Shown piece by piece: positions 49,416-58,013 of a DNA stretch of 60,090 nucleotides. Each line of letters starts with the position of its first letter. Position 1 is the stretch's first letter. The translations under genes were made by a program, and so were the position numbers. Source of the stretch: Phycisphaeraceae bacterium (GTDB lineage: Bacteria; Planctomycetota; Phycisphaerae; Phycisphaerales; UBA1924); the NCBI GenBank assembly GCA_019636565.1, contig JAHBXG010000024.1, forward strand, positions 1 to 60,090, read 5' to 3'. The notes beneath the pieces are model-generated. The model was not told the DNA's origin. It saw only the letters and a program-made list of their open reading frames with translations, and searched no databases.

Positions 49416-50543
49416 TCAGATCCGAACATAGAAGAAAACCACGCCGAGCAGACCATCGGTGACCACAATCAGCACGATCGCCGCCACAACCGCGCTCGTC
49501 GTGCTCCGTCCGACCGCCCCGGGACCGGAACCAGTTCTCAGCCCGCGCTGGCAACCAACCGCGCCGATGACGAACGCGAACACAATCGCCTTGAACAGAC
49601 CCTGAATCAGGTCTTCCGATCCGACCGCTTCGCGAACTCCCTCGATATAAAACCGCGTGCTGTAACCGAACGACCACATGGTCGGGAGCCCGCCCAGCAA
49701 TCCCATCAGCGTGCAGAAATTCGCCAGCAACGGGGTCATGATCATCGCCGCCAGGACGCGCGGCACGACCAAAAATCTCATCGGCTGCACGCCAAAGGTC
49801 GTCAGCGCATCCAGTTCCTGCGTTACCTTCATCGTGCCGATCTCTGCCGCGAACGCGGAACCCGATCGACCCGCCAGAATGATCGCGGTCGTCAGCGGCC
49901 CCAGTTCCCGCACCATCGCAAGCCCCATCAGCACCGGAATCTGTGATACCGCGCCATATTGCTGGAGCGGCGTCGCGGTTTGGAACGCGATGATCAGCCC
50001 CATCAAAAACCCGAGCAGCATCACCACCGGCAGCGCATTCACGCCAGCCCGTTCGCAAACCAGCAAAACATCCGGCCAGCGCACCCGAATCGGATGCGAA
50101 ATCGCCCAGCCGAATGCCAAAATCGAGTCGCCAAGAAATGAAACCAATTCGTACAGGTCATCCAGCACCGATCGTGCCGAGAGCCCGATCGAGGAAATCA
50201 CATCCGGTTTCGGCGCCGCCGGGGTAGGTAACTCTGCCGGTGTTGCCCGCTCCACAAGCGTTTTGAGCTCTTCGCTCAGCCCTTCATAGGAAATCGACGC
50301 CTTCCGCGCCCTGCTCAGCAGCGCGAGTTCCATCAGCAGCCCGATGCCCGCTCCGTCGCAGTACGCGACTTCTTTCCCGTCCACCGTCAGCGACGAAAAC
50401 GTCAGGTCTCGAATCGGCGGCACGACTTGGTTCCATATCTCCGCCACCGAAGTCGCGTCAAGCCGTCCGCGCAGCGTCACGCGTGCCGCGCCTCCCTGCG
50501 ATTGAACCGCCGCGACCGCGAGTTGTCCCGTTTCTTCGCTCAA
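49416..50543 (-). CDS. STAS domain-MlaE permease fusion
   Basis: A 375-residue protein. Residues ~1-100 form a STAS domain (ARVTLRGRLDATSVAEIW, SLTVDGKEVAYCDGAGIGLL); at the usual phosphosite it has C-D-G-A-G, with no Ser or Thr. The rest is a MlaE permease with AGRSGSAFAAEIGTM and FLVVPRVLA. This joins MlaB and MlaE into one chain. It is the first gene of the Mla operon. TTG 50543 is drawn; GGGGGAG lies 12 bases upstream. A four-codon ATG leader (ATG CTC TGC CTT TGA) ends on this TTG (TTGA). The start codon is uncertain; CTG 50549 is possible. Confidence 0.87.
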   Translation of the reverse strand: MSEETGQLAVAAVQSQGGAARVTLRGRLDATSVAEIWNQVVPPIRDLTFSSLTVDGKEVAYCDGAGIGLLMELALLSRARKASISYEGLSEELKTLVERATPAELPTPAAPKPDVISSIGLSARSVLDDLYELVSFLGDSILAFGWAISHPIRVRWPDVLLVCERAGVNALPVVMLLGFLMGLIIAFQTATPLQQYGAVSQIPVLMGLAMVRELGPLTTAIILAGRSGSAFAAEIGTMKVTQELDALTTFGVQPMRFLVVPRVLAAMIMTPLLANFCTLMGLLGGLPTMWSFGYSTRFYIEGVREAVGSEDLIQGLFKAIVFAFVIGAVGCQRGLRTGSGPGAVGRSTTSAVVAAIVLIVVTDGLLGVVFFYVRI

Positions 50544-50594
50544 AGGCAGAGCATACTCCCCCGCCGGTGCGTCTGTTCTATCGCGCTGATCGCG

Positions 50595-51968
50595 ATGACG
50601 CCGAACTGTACAGGGCCAGCGAACAAACTCGCGGCCGGATGCCCGCGCCGATCTCTCGTATCCTCCTCTTGCCTGAAGTACATCATCGTCATCCCCGACG
50701 GCGGCGCGGACTTCCCTCTGGATCAACTCGAGGGCAGGACGCCGTTTCAAGCCGCGCACACTCCAAGCCTTGATGCCCTCGCCACGCGAGGCCAAATGGG
50801 CGTCGCCAAGACAACGCCGCCCGGCTTCGAAGCCGGCTCGGATGTCTGCTCGATGTCCCTCCTCGGCTACGACCCGGCGAAATATCACACCGGCCGCGCC
50901 CCGCTCGAAGCCGCCTCGCTCGGCCTCAAGCCCGGTCCACGCGATTGCATCTTTCGCCTGAATCTCATCACCACCGGCGCATCAACCAGCGGTCCGTACT
51001 CCGCGTCCGATGATGCGCTGATGATCGATCACTCCGCCGGCGCGATCTCCGACGCCGAAGCCCGGACGTTGATTGCAAGTCTTGTGGAACATTGGAAGGC
51101 GGCCGCACCGGAAGCAGCCAGCACCATGACGCTTACTCCCGGCGTCAGTTACCGAAACATCCTCATCGACTCCAGCGAGCGCATTTACTCCGAGGTGAAA
51201 ACAACCCCGCCCCACGCCGTACCCGGAGAGTCGTGGCGAAGCCATCTCCCCGTGAGCAATGGGGGAGCGCAGAGTGCCGAGGCTTCCAAGGTTCTCCAAT
51301 CCCTCACGCTCGCTTCACGCGAAGTCTTCCCCGATCACCCCGTCAACAAGGCCCGCCTCGCGTCCGGCAAGCGTCCCGCCACCATGGCCTGGATCTGGGG
51401 CCAGGGCGTGAAACCGAGCATGCCCGCTTTCGAACAACGTTTCGGCATCCGAGGCAGCATGATTACCGCCGTCGATCTCCTCTCCGGCATCGCGGCCTAC
51501 ATGGGCTGGGATCGTCTCGACGTTCCCGGCGTCACCAGCTACCACGACACCGATTACGCCGCGCAAGGCCGCGCCGCAGTCGATGCCGTCACACAGAAAA
51601 ACTACGACATCGTCTGCTGCCACGTCGAGGCCCCCGACGAGGCCTCGCATCAGGCCGATTGGAAAACTAAGGTCGCCGCGATCGAGTCAATCGATCGGCA
51701 CATCATCGCCCCGGTCGCCGCCTGCATGGCGAAACTGGAGCGGCAGGGCGAGGGCTGCCGAGTCTTGGTCATGCCCGATCACTACACACTCGTGAGCACC
51801 CGCAAGCACGATGCAACGCCCGTTCCATTCCTCATCGCCGGCACCGGTATCGCCTCCAACGGCGCAAAGGCTTTCGACGAATCCAACGCCGCCCTGACGA
51901 ATCTCGTCATCGATCGAGGCCACGACCTGATGTCGCACTTCCTTGGCATCAAAGAGAACAACCCATGA
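50595..51968 (+). CDS. archaeal-type (2,3-bisphosphoglycerate-independent) phosphoglycerate mutase
   Basis: A 457-residue alkaline-phosphatase-superfamily enzyme of the ApgM type: YIIVIPDGGADFP at the N terminus (metal Asp), FEAGSDVCSMSLLGYDP with the candidate nucleophile Ser, HTGRAPLEAASLG, and late HVEAPDEASHQAD and VMPDHYTL for metal binding. It interconverts 3- and 2-phosphoglycerate in glycolysis. ATG 50595 is drawn, but it adds ~26 Arg/Pro/Ser-rich residues not expected in the family; a CTG at 50673 would start at KYIIVIPDGG, exactly as homologues do, but has no clear ribosome binding site. The membrane gene after it overlaps by ATGA. Confidence 0.87.
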   Translation: MTPNCTGPANKLAAGCPRRSLVSSSCLKYIIVIPDGGADFPLDQLEGRTPFQAAHTPSLDALATRGQMGVAKTTPPGFEAGSDVCSMSLLGYDPAKYHTGRAPLEAASLGLKPGPRDCIFRLNLITTGASTSGPYSASDDALMIDHSAGAISDAEARTLIASLVEHWKAAAPEAASTMTLTPGVSYRNILIDSSERIYSEVKTTPPHAVPGESWRSHLPVSNGGAQSAEASKVLQSLTLASREVFPDHPVNKARLASGKRPATMAWIWGQGVKPSMPAFEQRFGIRGSMITAVDLLSGIAAYMGWDRLDVPGVTSYHDTDYAAQGRAAVDAVTQKNYDIVCCHVEAPDEASHQADWKTKVAAIESIDRHIIAPVAACMAKLERQGEGCRVLVMPDHYTLVSTRKHDATPVPFLIAGTGIASNGAKAFDESNAALTNLVIDRGHDLMSHFLGIKENNP

Positions 51969-52630
51969 GCGAATCCGACTCCATTTCCAACGCATCATCG
52001 GGCGATTCACCTGAAGCGCAGCGTCCTTCGCTCGGTCCCCCTCTCGTCGATCCGAAGGAGTCCTACGACCTCGAGCCCGCCGAAGCAGCGCCGGCCCCTC
52101 TTCCTCCCCCTCCCGCCCCCGCGCCGCGCGTTTCGACTCCGATTCTTCCTACCACGGACTTCATCAAGCCGGGGCTGGGCTCGGCCCAGGTCATCGGCAT
52201 TGCGGGCGCAACCGTTCTCGCTATTGCCGTCGTTTTCGCGACCGTGCTCTCTTGGCGGGCGGGCACAAGTTGGTGGGCCCATGGCCTTCTCACCGCCTAC
52301 CTCGGCCTCCTTCATGCCGGAACCGGAGCCGCCGCGGTCGGCTTCGTGGCGTACGCGCTCGGTCGCGAAATCGGCAACATTCCACTCGCCGCGGCCCGCA
52401 TGCTCCTTGCCGTTTCGTTGTTGCTGCTGACAGTCAGTTCCGGCCTCCCGCTCCACCCGATCCTGCTCTACCTCTGCGCCTTCCTTCTCTACGCGCTCAC
52501 CACCATCGTCCTCTTCCGCTGGGAGATCTCCGAGTGGGCCGGCGTCGTCAGCATCCATGCGGTGCTCTGGCTCCTGATGTATCTCGCCGCGATGCTGCAG
52601 GTCGCGGTCGCCGCGGCACCGAGCAAGTGA
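51965..52630 (+). CDS. Pro-rich multi-pass membrane protein of unknown function
   Basis: A 221-residue protein. Residues 1-65 are acidic and then Pro/Ala-rich (APLPPPPAPAPR), likely disordered and cytoplasmic. Residues ~75-215 contain five hydrophobic helices (IGIAGATVLAIAVVFATVLS, AYLGLLHAGTGAAAVGFVAYAL and others). Starts on ATGA over the phosphoglycerate mutase stop. Such Pro-tailed membrane proteins are common in planctomycetes; no family recognised. Confidence 0.7.
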   Translation: MSESDSISNASSGDSPEAQRPSLGPPLVDPKESYDLEPAEAAPAPLPPPPAPAPRVSTPILPTTDFIKPGLGSAQVIGIAGATVLAIAVVFATVLSWRAGTSWWAHGLLTAYLGLLHAGTGAAAVGFVAYALGREIGNIPLAAARMLLAVSLLLLTVSSGLPLHPILLYLCAFLLYALTTIVLFRWEISEWAGVVSIHAVLWLLMYLAAMLQVAVAAAPSK

Positions 52631-52654
52631 CGCCGCGAGTCCCAAGGATCATTC

Positions 52655-53473
52655 ATGTCTAAGAAGTCCGTCGGCGGCACAACCCGTTCGCTTCCCCCAA
52701 AGGCCCTCATCGGCATGGTCCACGTCGGCGCCCTCCCCGGCTCGCCTTTCGCGCACTCCCCGCTTTCAAGAATCGAATCCACCGCGCGCGAAGAAGCCAA
52801 AGTCCTCATCGATTCCGGCTTCGATGCCGTCATCGTCGAGAACATGCACGATCGCCCCTATGTCCAGCCCCCTCACTCGCCCGCCACCATCGCCTCGATG
52901 ACCATCCTCTGCGCCGCCGTCAAAGATGTGATCGGCGCCGCACCAATGGGCGTCCAAGTCCTCTCCTGCGGCGAGCGCGAAGCCCTTTCCATCGCCCTCG
53001 CCACCGGCGGCTCTTTCATCCGCTGCGAAAACTTCGTCTACGCCCACGTTGCCGATGAAGGCCTTCTTTCTCAAGCCGCCGCCGGCCCGCTGCTGCGTTT
53101 CCGCAAAGAGATCGGCGCGGAGCACATCAAAGTCATTTGCGATATCAAGAAGAAGCACGCCTCGCACACGATCACCGGCGACATCACGCTGGGCGATGCC
53201 GCCCACACCGCCGAGTTCTTCGGAGCCGACGGCGTGATCGTGACCGGCGCATTCACCGGCGACCCCGCAAACCAGGAAGACGTCGCCGAGGCCAAGCGTG
53301 CCGCGCACCTTTCCGTCTGGGTCGGCTCCGGCGTCGATCCCGATCAGGCGAAATCACTTTTCGAACACGCCGATGCCCTCATCGTCGGCTCCTACATCAA
53401 GCGTGGCGGAATCTGGTCGGCCCCCATCGACCCCAAGCGCTGCCGCGCCATGACGAAGGCGAAGCGTCTCTGA
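52655..53473 (+). CDS. BtpA/SgcQ family TIM-barrel protein
   Basis: A 272-residue protein of the BtpA family: ALIGMVHVGALPGSP at the N terminus, SGFDAVIVENMHDRPYV, PMGVQVLSCGEREALSIA, FIRCENFVYAHVADEGLL and ADGVIVTGAFTGDPA. It was described as a photosystem I biogenesis factor in cyanobacteria, but relatives (SgcQ) occur in non-phototrophs with unknown sugar- or nucleoside-related function. There are no photosystem genes here. ATG 52655 is the start, 24 bases after the membrane gene. Confidence 0.87.
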   Translation: MSKKSVGGTTRSLPPKALIGMVHVGALPGSPFAHSPLSRIESTAREEAKVLIDSGFDAVIVENMHDRPYVQPPHSPATIASMTILCAAVKDVIGAAPMGVQVLSCGEREALSIALATGGSFIRCENFVYAHVADEGLLSQAAAGPLLRFRKEIGAEHIKVICDIKKKHASHTITGDITLGDAAHTAEFFGADGVIVTGAFTGDPANQEDVAEAKRAAHLSVWVGSGVDPDQAKSLFEHADALIVGSYIKRGGIWSAPIDPKRCRAMTKAKRL

Positions 53474-53516
53474 AGCCCTCTCCCTGAGTGAGGGGTTTTG
53501 GAAAGGGAGAGGCTTC
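53472..53516. repeat. hairpin-forming palindrome after the BtpA gene
   Basis: GAAGCCCTCTCCCT (53472-53485) pairs with AGGGAGAGGCTTC (53504-53516), one bulge. It begins inside the BtpA stop codon. It may act as a terminator-like or mRNA-stabilising hairpin, but no T run follows. CCCTCTCCC/GGGAGAGG palindromes are frequent in many genomes. Confidence 0.6.
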
Positions 53517-53560
53517 CTGCTTCTCAGCAACTGCCTCAACTCTGTTCTCTCGCTCTCTCC

Positions 53561-55006
53561 ATGACCACCGGCCTCGTCATCCTGATTTTCCTCCTCGACG
53601 GCCTGATCCCCGCCTTCGGCCCCGATGCGCCCACCCCCGACCCCTGGGCCTACGCCGCCTGGCTCGGCGGCACCGTCGTCGGCATCTCGCTCCTGTTTGA
53701 GATCCTCCGAATCCGCCTCGATCGCACCGGCCGCTCCCGAAACATCATCCTCGCAGAGCGCCTGCTCAGTCTCGGCCGCGCCCTCATCGTCAGCGTCCAC
53801 GCCTACGCCATCATCGATCTCGGCTGGAGCCAGACCGCACGCCAACTCTCTTTCAACATTCCCGTCCTACGCGAACTCATTTCCGCGCTCCCGCCTCTGG
53901 TTGCTTTTGTCGTGCTGTACTGGGCATACGCCCCCATCCAGCGCCGCGTGCGTCAAGCGCTCCTCTGGCGTCACCTTCATCAGGGCGATCCAATCCTTCC
54001 CGATCGTTCCCGTGGCGCGCTCGTGTGGGAGCACGTCCGCCACTCGATTCTCCTGGGCCTCATCCCTCTCCTCATGCTCACGGCGTGGCACCAGGTCGGC
54101 GAACTCGCCAGGCTCCACCAACTTGTCAATTTCGGAAATTGGACCGACGCCGCGCTGTTGATCTGGCAAGTCTCCGGCGTCTTCGTCGTGCTCGCCATCT
54201 CGCCGTGGATTCTCCGATTCGTCTGGGACACCGTCCCTCTCGCCGGCGGCCCGCTCCGCGAATCCGTCGAAAGCGTCTTTGCTCGCAACTCCGTCACCAC
54301 CCGCGAGGTCCTCGTCTGGCAGACCTCCAGCGGCATCCTGAATGGCGCGCTCATGGGGATCATCCCTCGCGCCCGCTACGTCCTCTTCACCGATGCGCTC
54401 CTCCAACTCCTCCCGCTCCGTCAGGTCGAGGCCGTCGCCGCGCACGAAGCCGGGCACGGCCGTCTGCATCACCTCCCCTGGCTGCTCGGTTCCACGATCG
54501 TCTCATCCCTCGTCGGTGCCGCGTGCTTCGCTATTTATCTAGAAGTCTTCCGGCCTCCCGAGTCGTGGATGCTCACCGCCATCGCCATCGCTGCTTCCGC
54601 CGGGCTTGGTTTCTTCGTGCTCGGTTTCGTCAGCCGCCGCTTCGAACTCCAGGCCGATGCGTTCGCCGCCAAAGACCTCAGCCGCTTCCAGCCCGCGGCA
54701 GAAGAGGGCATTCCGCCGCTTCCCGCGAGCGCGGAAGTCACCCACGAGAGCGCCGCCTCGATGATCGACGCTCTCGAAACCGTCTCCCGCCTGAACGGAA
54801 TCTCCCCGGAGCGCTTCACCTGGCGCCACGGCACCGTCCGAGCCCGCCAGTCGCATCTCGCATCGATTGTCGGTGTCCCCCTCGCCAAACTCCCCATCGA
54901 TCGCGCTGTTGCTCGCCTCAAGATCGCGACTCTCACCGCCGCCGGCGCCATCTTGCTCTTGCTGGTGGCGAGCATTTTCTTCTTCCCTTCACCTCCCGTG
55001 CTGTAG
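53561..55006 (+). CDS. M48 family integral membrane metalloprotease
   Basis: A 481-residue protein. Several N-terminal membrane helices (residues 1-20, 30-50, 105-130, 160-180, 205-225) precede the protease domain with AAHEAGHGRLHH (HEAGH at 295-299) and the third ligand in SRRFELQADAFAAKDL. Two further helices lie in 315-360 and one at the extreme C terminus. The family includes HtpX/Ste24-like proteases that process or degrade membrane proteins. ATG 53561 was used although it lacks a good ribosome binding site; a TTG start inside the preceding palindrome (53498) is less likely. Confidence 0.86.
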   Translation: MTTGLVILIFLLDGLIPAFGPDAPTPDPWAYAAWLGGTVVGISLLFEILRIRLDRTGRSRNIILAERLLSLGRALIVSVHAYAIIDLGWSQTARQLSFNIPVLRELISALPPLVAFVVLYWAYAPIQRRVRQALLWRHLHQGDPILPDRSRGALVWEHVRHSILLGLIPLLMLTAWHQVGELARLHQLVNFGNWTDAALLIWQVSGVFVVLAISPWILRFVWDTVPLAGGPLRESVESVFARNSVTTREVLVWQTSSGILNGALMGIIPRARYVLFTDALLQLLPLRQVEAVAAHEAGHGRLHHLPWLLGSTIVSSLVGAACFAIYLEVFRPPESWMLTAIAIAASAGLGFFVLGFVSRRFELQADAFAAKDLSRFQPAAEEGIPPLPASAEVTHESAASMIDALETVSRLNGISPERFTWRHGTVRARQSHLASIVGVPLAKLPIDRAVARLKIATLTAAGAILLLLVASIFFFPSPPVL

Positions 55007-55061
55007 ATCGGGCTTGCACTCTCTTCCACCCTTTCCTTTCCAGCCCTCAATATCCTTCCGC

Positions 55062-56294
55062 ATGCCCCTGTCCTCCAGCGAACAACGCCTTGCCGACACT
55101 ATCCGTGCCTCCAGCACACGCCTGCTCGATGACCTGCGCACGCATGTCAATCTCCCGACCGGTGGTATCTCCGCCCCGGCCATGGATGAATCCCTCGCCC
55201 TCTTCACCCGCCGCCTTGAAAAACTCGGCGCAAGCGTCTTCACCGAGACCGGCGAACGCCCGCCCGCGTGGCTCTTCTCCGGCGCATCCGAAATGTCTCC
55301 GCGCAAGGTCGCGATCTGCTCGAAGAAGTCCACCGGCGCATCCCGCATCCTTCTCAGCGGTCACGTCGACACCGTCCACGAACCCGACTCCGCTTTCCGC
55401 GAACTCACCATCGCGCCCGGCAAACAAACCGCCACCGGCCCCGGCTGCGTCGACATGAAGGGTGGCCTCGTCATCGCCGTCGCGGCGCTCGAAGCTCTCG
55501 AAGCCTGCGCCATCCCCTGCACCTGGTCGTTCATTTTCTCGACCGACGAAGAGACCGGCTCCTACGCCGCGGAACGATTCCTGCGCGAACAAGCCAAACT
55601 GCACGATGTCGGCCTCGCCCTCGAACCGGCCATGGCCGACGGAGGCCTCGTCGTCGAACGCCCCGGCAGTGGCCAGTTCTTCATCGAAGCCACCGGCAAC
55701 CCCGCCCACGTCGGCCGCGATTTCAAAAGTGGCGTTTCCGCGATCGACGCCATCGCCCGCGCCATCCCGCCGATTTCGTCGCTTGCCGCGCCGGATGACG
55801 GCCTCATCGTCAGCGTCGGCATCATCCACGGCGGAACGGCCACCAACATCGTTCCCGACTCCGCCAAAGCCTGGGGCAACATGCGCTTTTCCCGGCGTGA
55901 GCAAGGCGAAGCCGCGGTCCGAGGCATCCAATCCGCCTGCAAAGCCGCCGCCGGCAAAGCCACTCTTGATGTTCAGTCCACGCTGAACCGCCCAGCCAAG
56001 CCTACAACCGACGGCACGATGGCCCTCGCCCATCTCGCCCGCGCCGTTGCGGAAGACCTCGGCCAGAGACTCCCCTTCGGCAAGACCGGTGGCGTCTGCG
56101 AGGGCAATAACTTGCAGGCCGAAGGCCTTCCCACCATCGACACCCTCGGCGTGCGAGGCGGCGGCCTGCACACGCCCCAGGAATGGATCGATCTGAGCAG
56201 CCTGGTGGAGCGCTGCCAGTTGCTCGCAATCCTGCTTTCAAGACTTTCCGAGCGACCGTTCCAAGAATGGTCGAAGCAAGTACGGGTCGATTGA
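55062..56294 (+). CDS. M20 family metallopeptidase / deacylase
   Basis: A 410-residue M20 enzyme (carboxypeptidase G2/ArgE-DapE type). Metal ligands are visible in SGHVDTVHEPD (His101), GPGCVDMKGG (Asp131), STDEETGS (Glu163, general base, and Glu164) and GGGLHTPQEW (His near the C terminus). The dimerisation lid domain is about residues 205-310. It precedes an aminotransferase, AstA and AstD on the same strand, so a deacylase of N-succinyl- or N-acetyl-amino acids (possibly succinylglutamate) is a plausible role, but the substrate is inferred from context only. ATG 55062 is the start. Confidence 0.85.
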   Translation: MPLSSSEQRLADTIRASSTRLLDDLRTHVNLPTGGISAPAMDESLALFTRRLEKLGASVFTETGERPPAWLFSGASEMSPRKVAICSKKSTGASRILLSGHVDTVHEPDSAFRELTIAPGKQTATGPGCVDMKGGLVIAVAALEALEACAIPCTWSFIFSTDEETGSYAAERFLREQAKLHDVGLALEPAMADGGLVVERPGSGQFFIEATGNPAHVGRDFKSGVSAIDAIARAIPPISSLAAPDDGLIVSVGIIHGGTATNIVPDSAKAWGNMRFSRREQGEAAVRGIQSACKAAAGKATLDVQSTLNRPAKPTTDGTMALAHLARAVAEDLGQRLPFGKTGGVCEGNNLQAEGLPTIDTLGVRGGGLHTPQEWIDLSSLVERCQLLAILLSRLSERPFQEWSKQVRVD

Positions 56295-56330
56295 GGCGCG
56301 AACAGGCCCAATCGCACGCGCGGAGAAATC

Positions 56331-57818
56331 ATGACACAAGTTGCCAAGCCGGTTTCACCTTCGATCCACCAGGGCGCTTCGGGCGCTGCCGAGACAGTGG
56401 GGGCGCAGCTCAAAGCCAGCCCGGCCGTCCGTGCCGCGATCGACGCGATCGTCGCCGAAGCGCAGAGCAAGAGCGCGCAGATCACCGACGTTCGCCCGCC
56501 AAACCCCGCGCTCAAGCAGTCCTACGACGCCCTTATGGCCCGCGCCGCCGAGACCCGCGGCCGCGCTCTGCTCTACCCCTACATCGGCTCCGGCATCGGC
56601 AACGGCGCGCTCGTCGAGCTCTCCGACGGCAGCGTCAAGTGGGACATGATCTGCGGCATCGGCGTCCACTACTTCGGCCACAGCGACGCCGACCTCATCA
56701 AGGAAAGCCTCCTCGGTTCGCTCGACGACACCGTCAAGAGCGGCAACCTCCAGTCCAACATGGACGCCTACGAGTTCGCCGAGACCATCGCGACCGAAGC
56801 AAAGAAGAACAGCCGCCTTCGCTATGTCTACGTCAGCACCTCAGGCGCGATGGCCAACGAGAACGCGCTCAAGGTCTGCTTCCAGAAGCACGCACCCGCC
56901 AGCCGCGTCATCGCCTTCAAAGACTGCTTCATGGGCCGCAGCATCACCATGGCCCAGATCGGCGACACGGCCGATTACCGCCAGGGCATCCCTCTCAGCA
57001 CACTCGTCGACTACATGCCCTTCTGGGATGAAGTCGCCGCGGAGCGCATGGGCAAGACGAAGTACATCGACGGCGCCGTCGCGCAGTTGCAGGAATACAT
57101 CACCCGCTATCCCGGCCAGCACGCCTGCTTCATCTTTGAATTGGTGCAGGGCGAGGGCGGCTTCAACGTCGGCGACCGCGATTTCTTCAAGGCGCTGATG
57201 GATGTGTGCAAGGCGAACAAGATCGCGATCTGGGACGACGAGGTCCAGACCTTCGGCCGCACCGGCCGCATGTTCGCCTACGAGCAGTTTGATCTCGGCC
57301 AATACGTCGACGTCTTCTGCGCCGGCAAACTCACGCAGGCCTGCGTCACCATGTTCACCGAGGAATACAACCCCAAGCCGGGCCTGCTCAGCGGCACATT
57401 TACTGGCGAAGGTCCATCCTTCCGCGTCGGCCGGCGCATCATCGAGCGCCTCCGCGACGGCAACTACTACGGCGACAGCGGCATGATCGCCAAGCACCAG
57501 CAGGCCTTCCGCGTCGAGATGAACAAACTCATCGCCAAGTTCCCGAATCACTTCCCGTCTGTCCCCGCCCTCGGTGGTGGCGGCAACCAACTCGTCGGCG
57601 GCATGGGCGGCATGATGCGCTTCACGCCCTTCGGAGGCAAGAAAGACAAGGTCGCGGGCTTCTGCAAGACCGCTTTCGAGCACGGCGTCGTCCTCTTCTA
57701 TTGCGGCCACGGCCCGTACCACCTCCGCATGCTCCCGCCCATGGGCGTCATGAAGCTCGAAGATTGGCCCCGCGTCTTCGCTTGCCTCGAAAAGGCCTTC
57801 GCGGCAGTGCCGGCGTAA
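56331..57818 (+). CDS. class III aminotransferase (putative succinylornithine transaminase, AstC role)
   Basis: A 495-residue fold type I enzyme: SGAMANENALKVCF (PLP phosphate-binding Ser/Gly region near 171-180), VQGEGGFNVGD, WDDEVQTFGRTG (cofactor Asp302, then E-V-Q) and FCAGKLTQ (Schiff-base Lys333). It belongs to the ornithine/acetylornithine aminotransferase group but is ~90 residues longer than E. coli AstC, mainly at the N terminus. Its position before astA and astD makes conversion of succinylornithine to succinylglutamate semialdehyde the best guess; other omega-aminotransferase substrates cannot be excluded. ATG 56331 follows GGAGAAATC. Confidence 0.85.
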   Translation: MTQVAKPVSPSIHQGASGAAETVGAQLKASPAVRAAIDAIVAEAQSKSAQITDVRPPNPALKQSYDALMARAAETRGRALLYPYIGSGIGNGALVELSDGSVKWDMICGIGVHYFGHSDADLIKESLLGSLDDTVKSGNLQSNMDAYEFAETIATEAKKNSRLRYVYVSTSGAMANENALKVCFQKHAPASRVIAFKDCFMGRSITMAQIGDTADYRQGIPLSTLVDYMPFWDEVAAERMGKTKYIDGAVAQLQEYITRYPGQHACFIFELVQGEGGFNVGDRDFFKALMDVCKANKIAIWDDEVQTFGRTGRMFAYEQFDLGQYVDVFCAGKLTQACVTMFTEEYNPKPGLLSGTFTGEGPSFRVGRRIIERLRDGNYYGDSGMIAKHQQAFRVEMNKLIAKFPNHFPSVPALGGGGNQLVGGMGGMMRFTPFGGKKDKVAGFCKTAFEHGVVLFYCGHGPYHLRMLPPMGVMKLEDWPRVFACLEKAFAAVPA

Positions 57819-57839
57819 GTCTACGAAGCAGTTTTCTTT

Positions 57840-57937
57840 GCCCCAACGGGGCACGCAAGTCAAAGCCCAGGGCAACGCCCTGGGTCAGGGTTGAACCACA
57901 GCCACATGTTGTTTTGTGCTCCGAGCCCTGAAAGGGC
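57840..57937. repeat. cluster of three short palindromes (REP-like)
   Basis: Three small hairpins follow one another: GCCCC-AAC-GGGGC (57840-57852), CCCAGGGC-AAC-GCCCTGGG (57866-57884) and GCCCT-GAA-AGGGC (57925-57937). They occupy the gap between the aminotransferase and astA genes. The first two share the same loop AAC. Spacing and composition resemble dispersed multi-hairpin repeats in planctomycete genomes; only one copy is in the window. Confidence 0.65.
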
Positions 57938-58013
57938 GACCCAATCTTCACAAGGTCGCTCTACCATCCCGCCCGGAGCCAACCAGGCCCCGGCGAAACC
58001 ACGGAGGGTCCGC

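Noticed and set aside
54025..55458. A 477-codon plus-strand frame overlapping the M48 and M20 genes
   Set aside because: Arg/Pro/Ala-rich shadow in a third frame, crossing the boundary between two well-supported genes.
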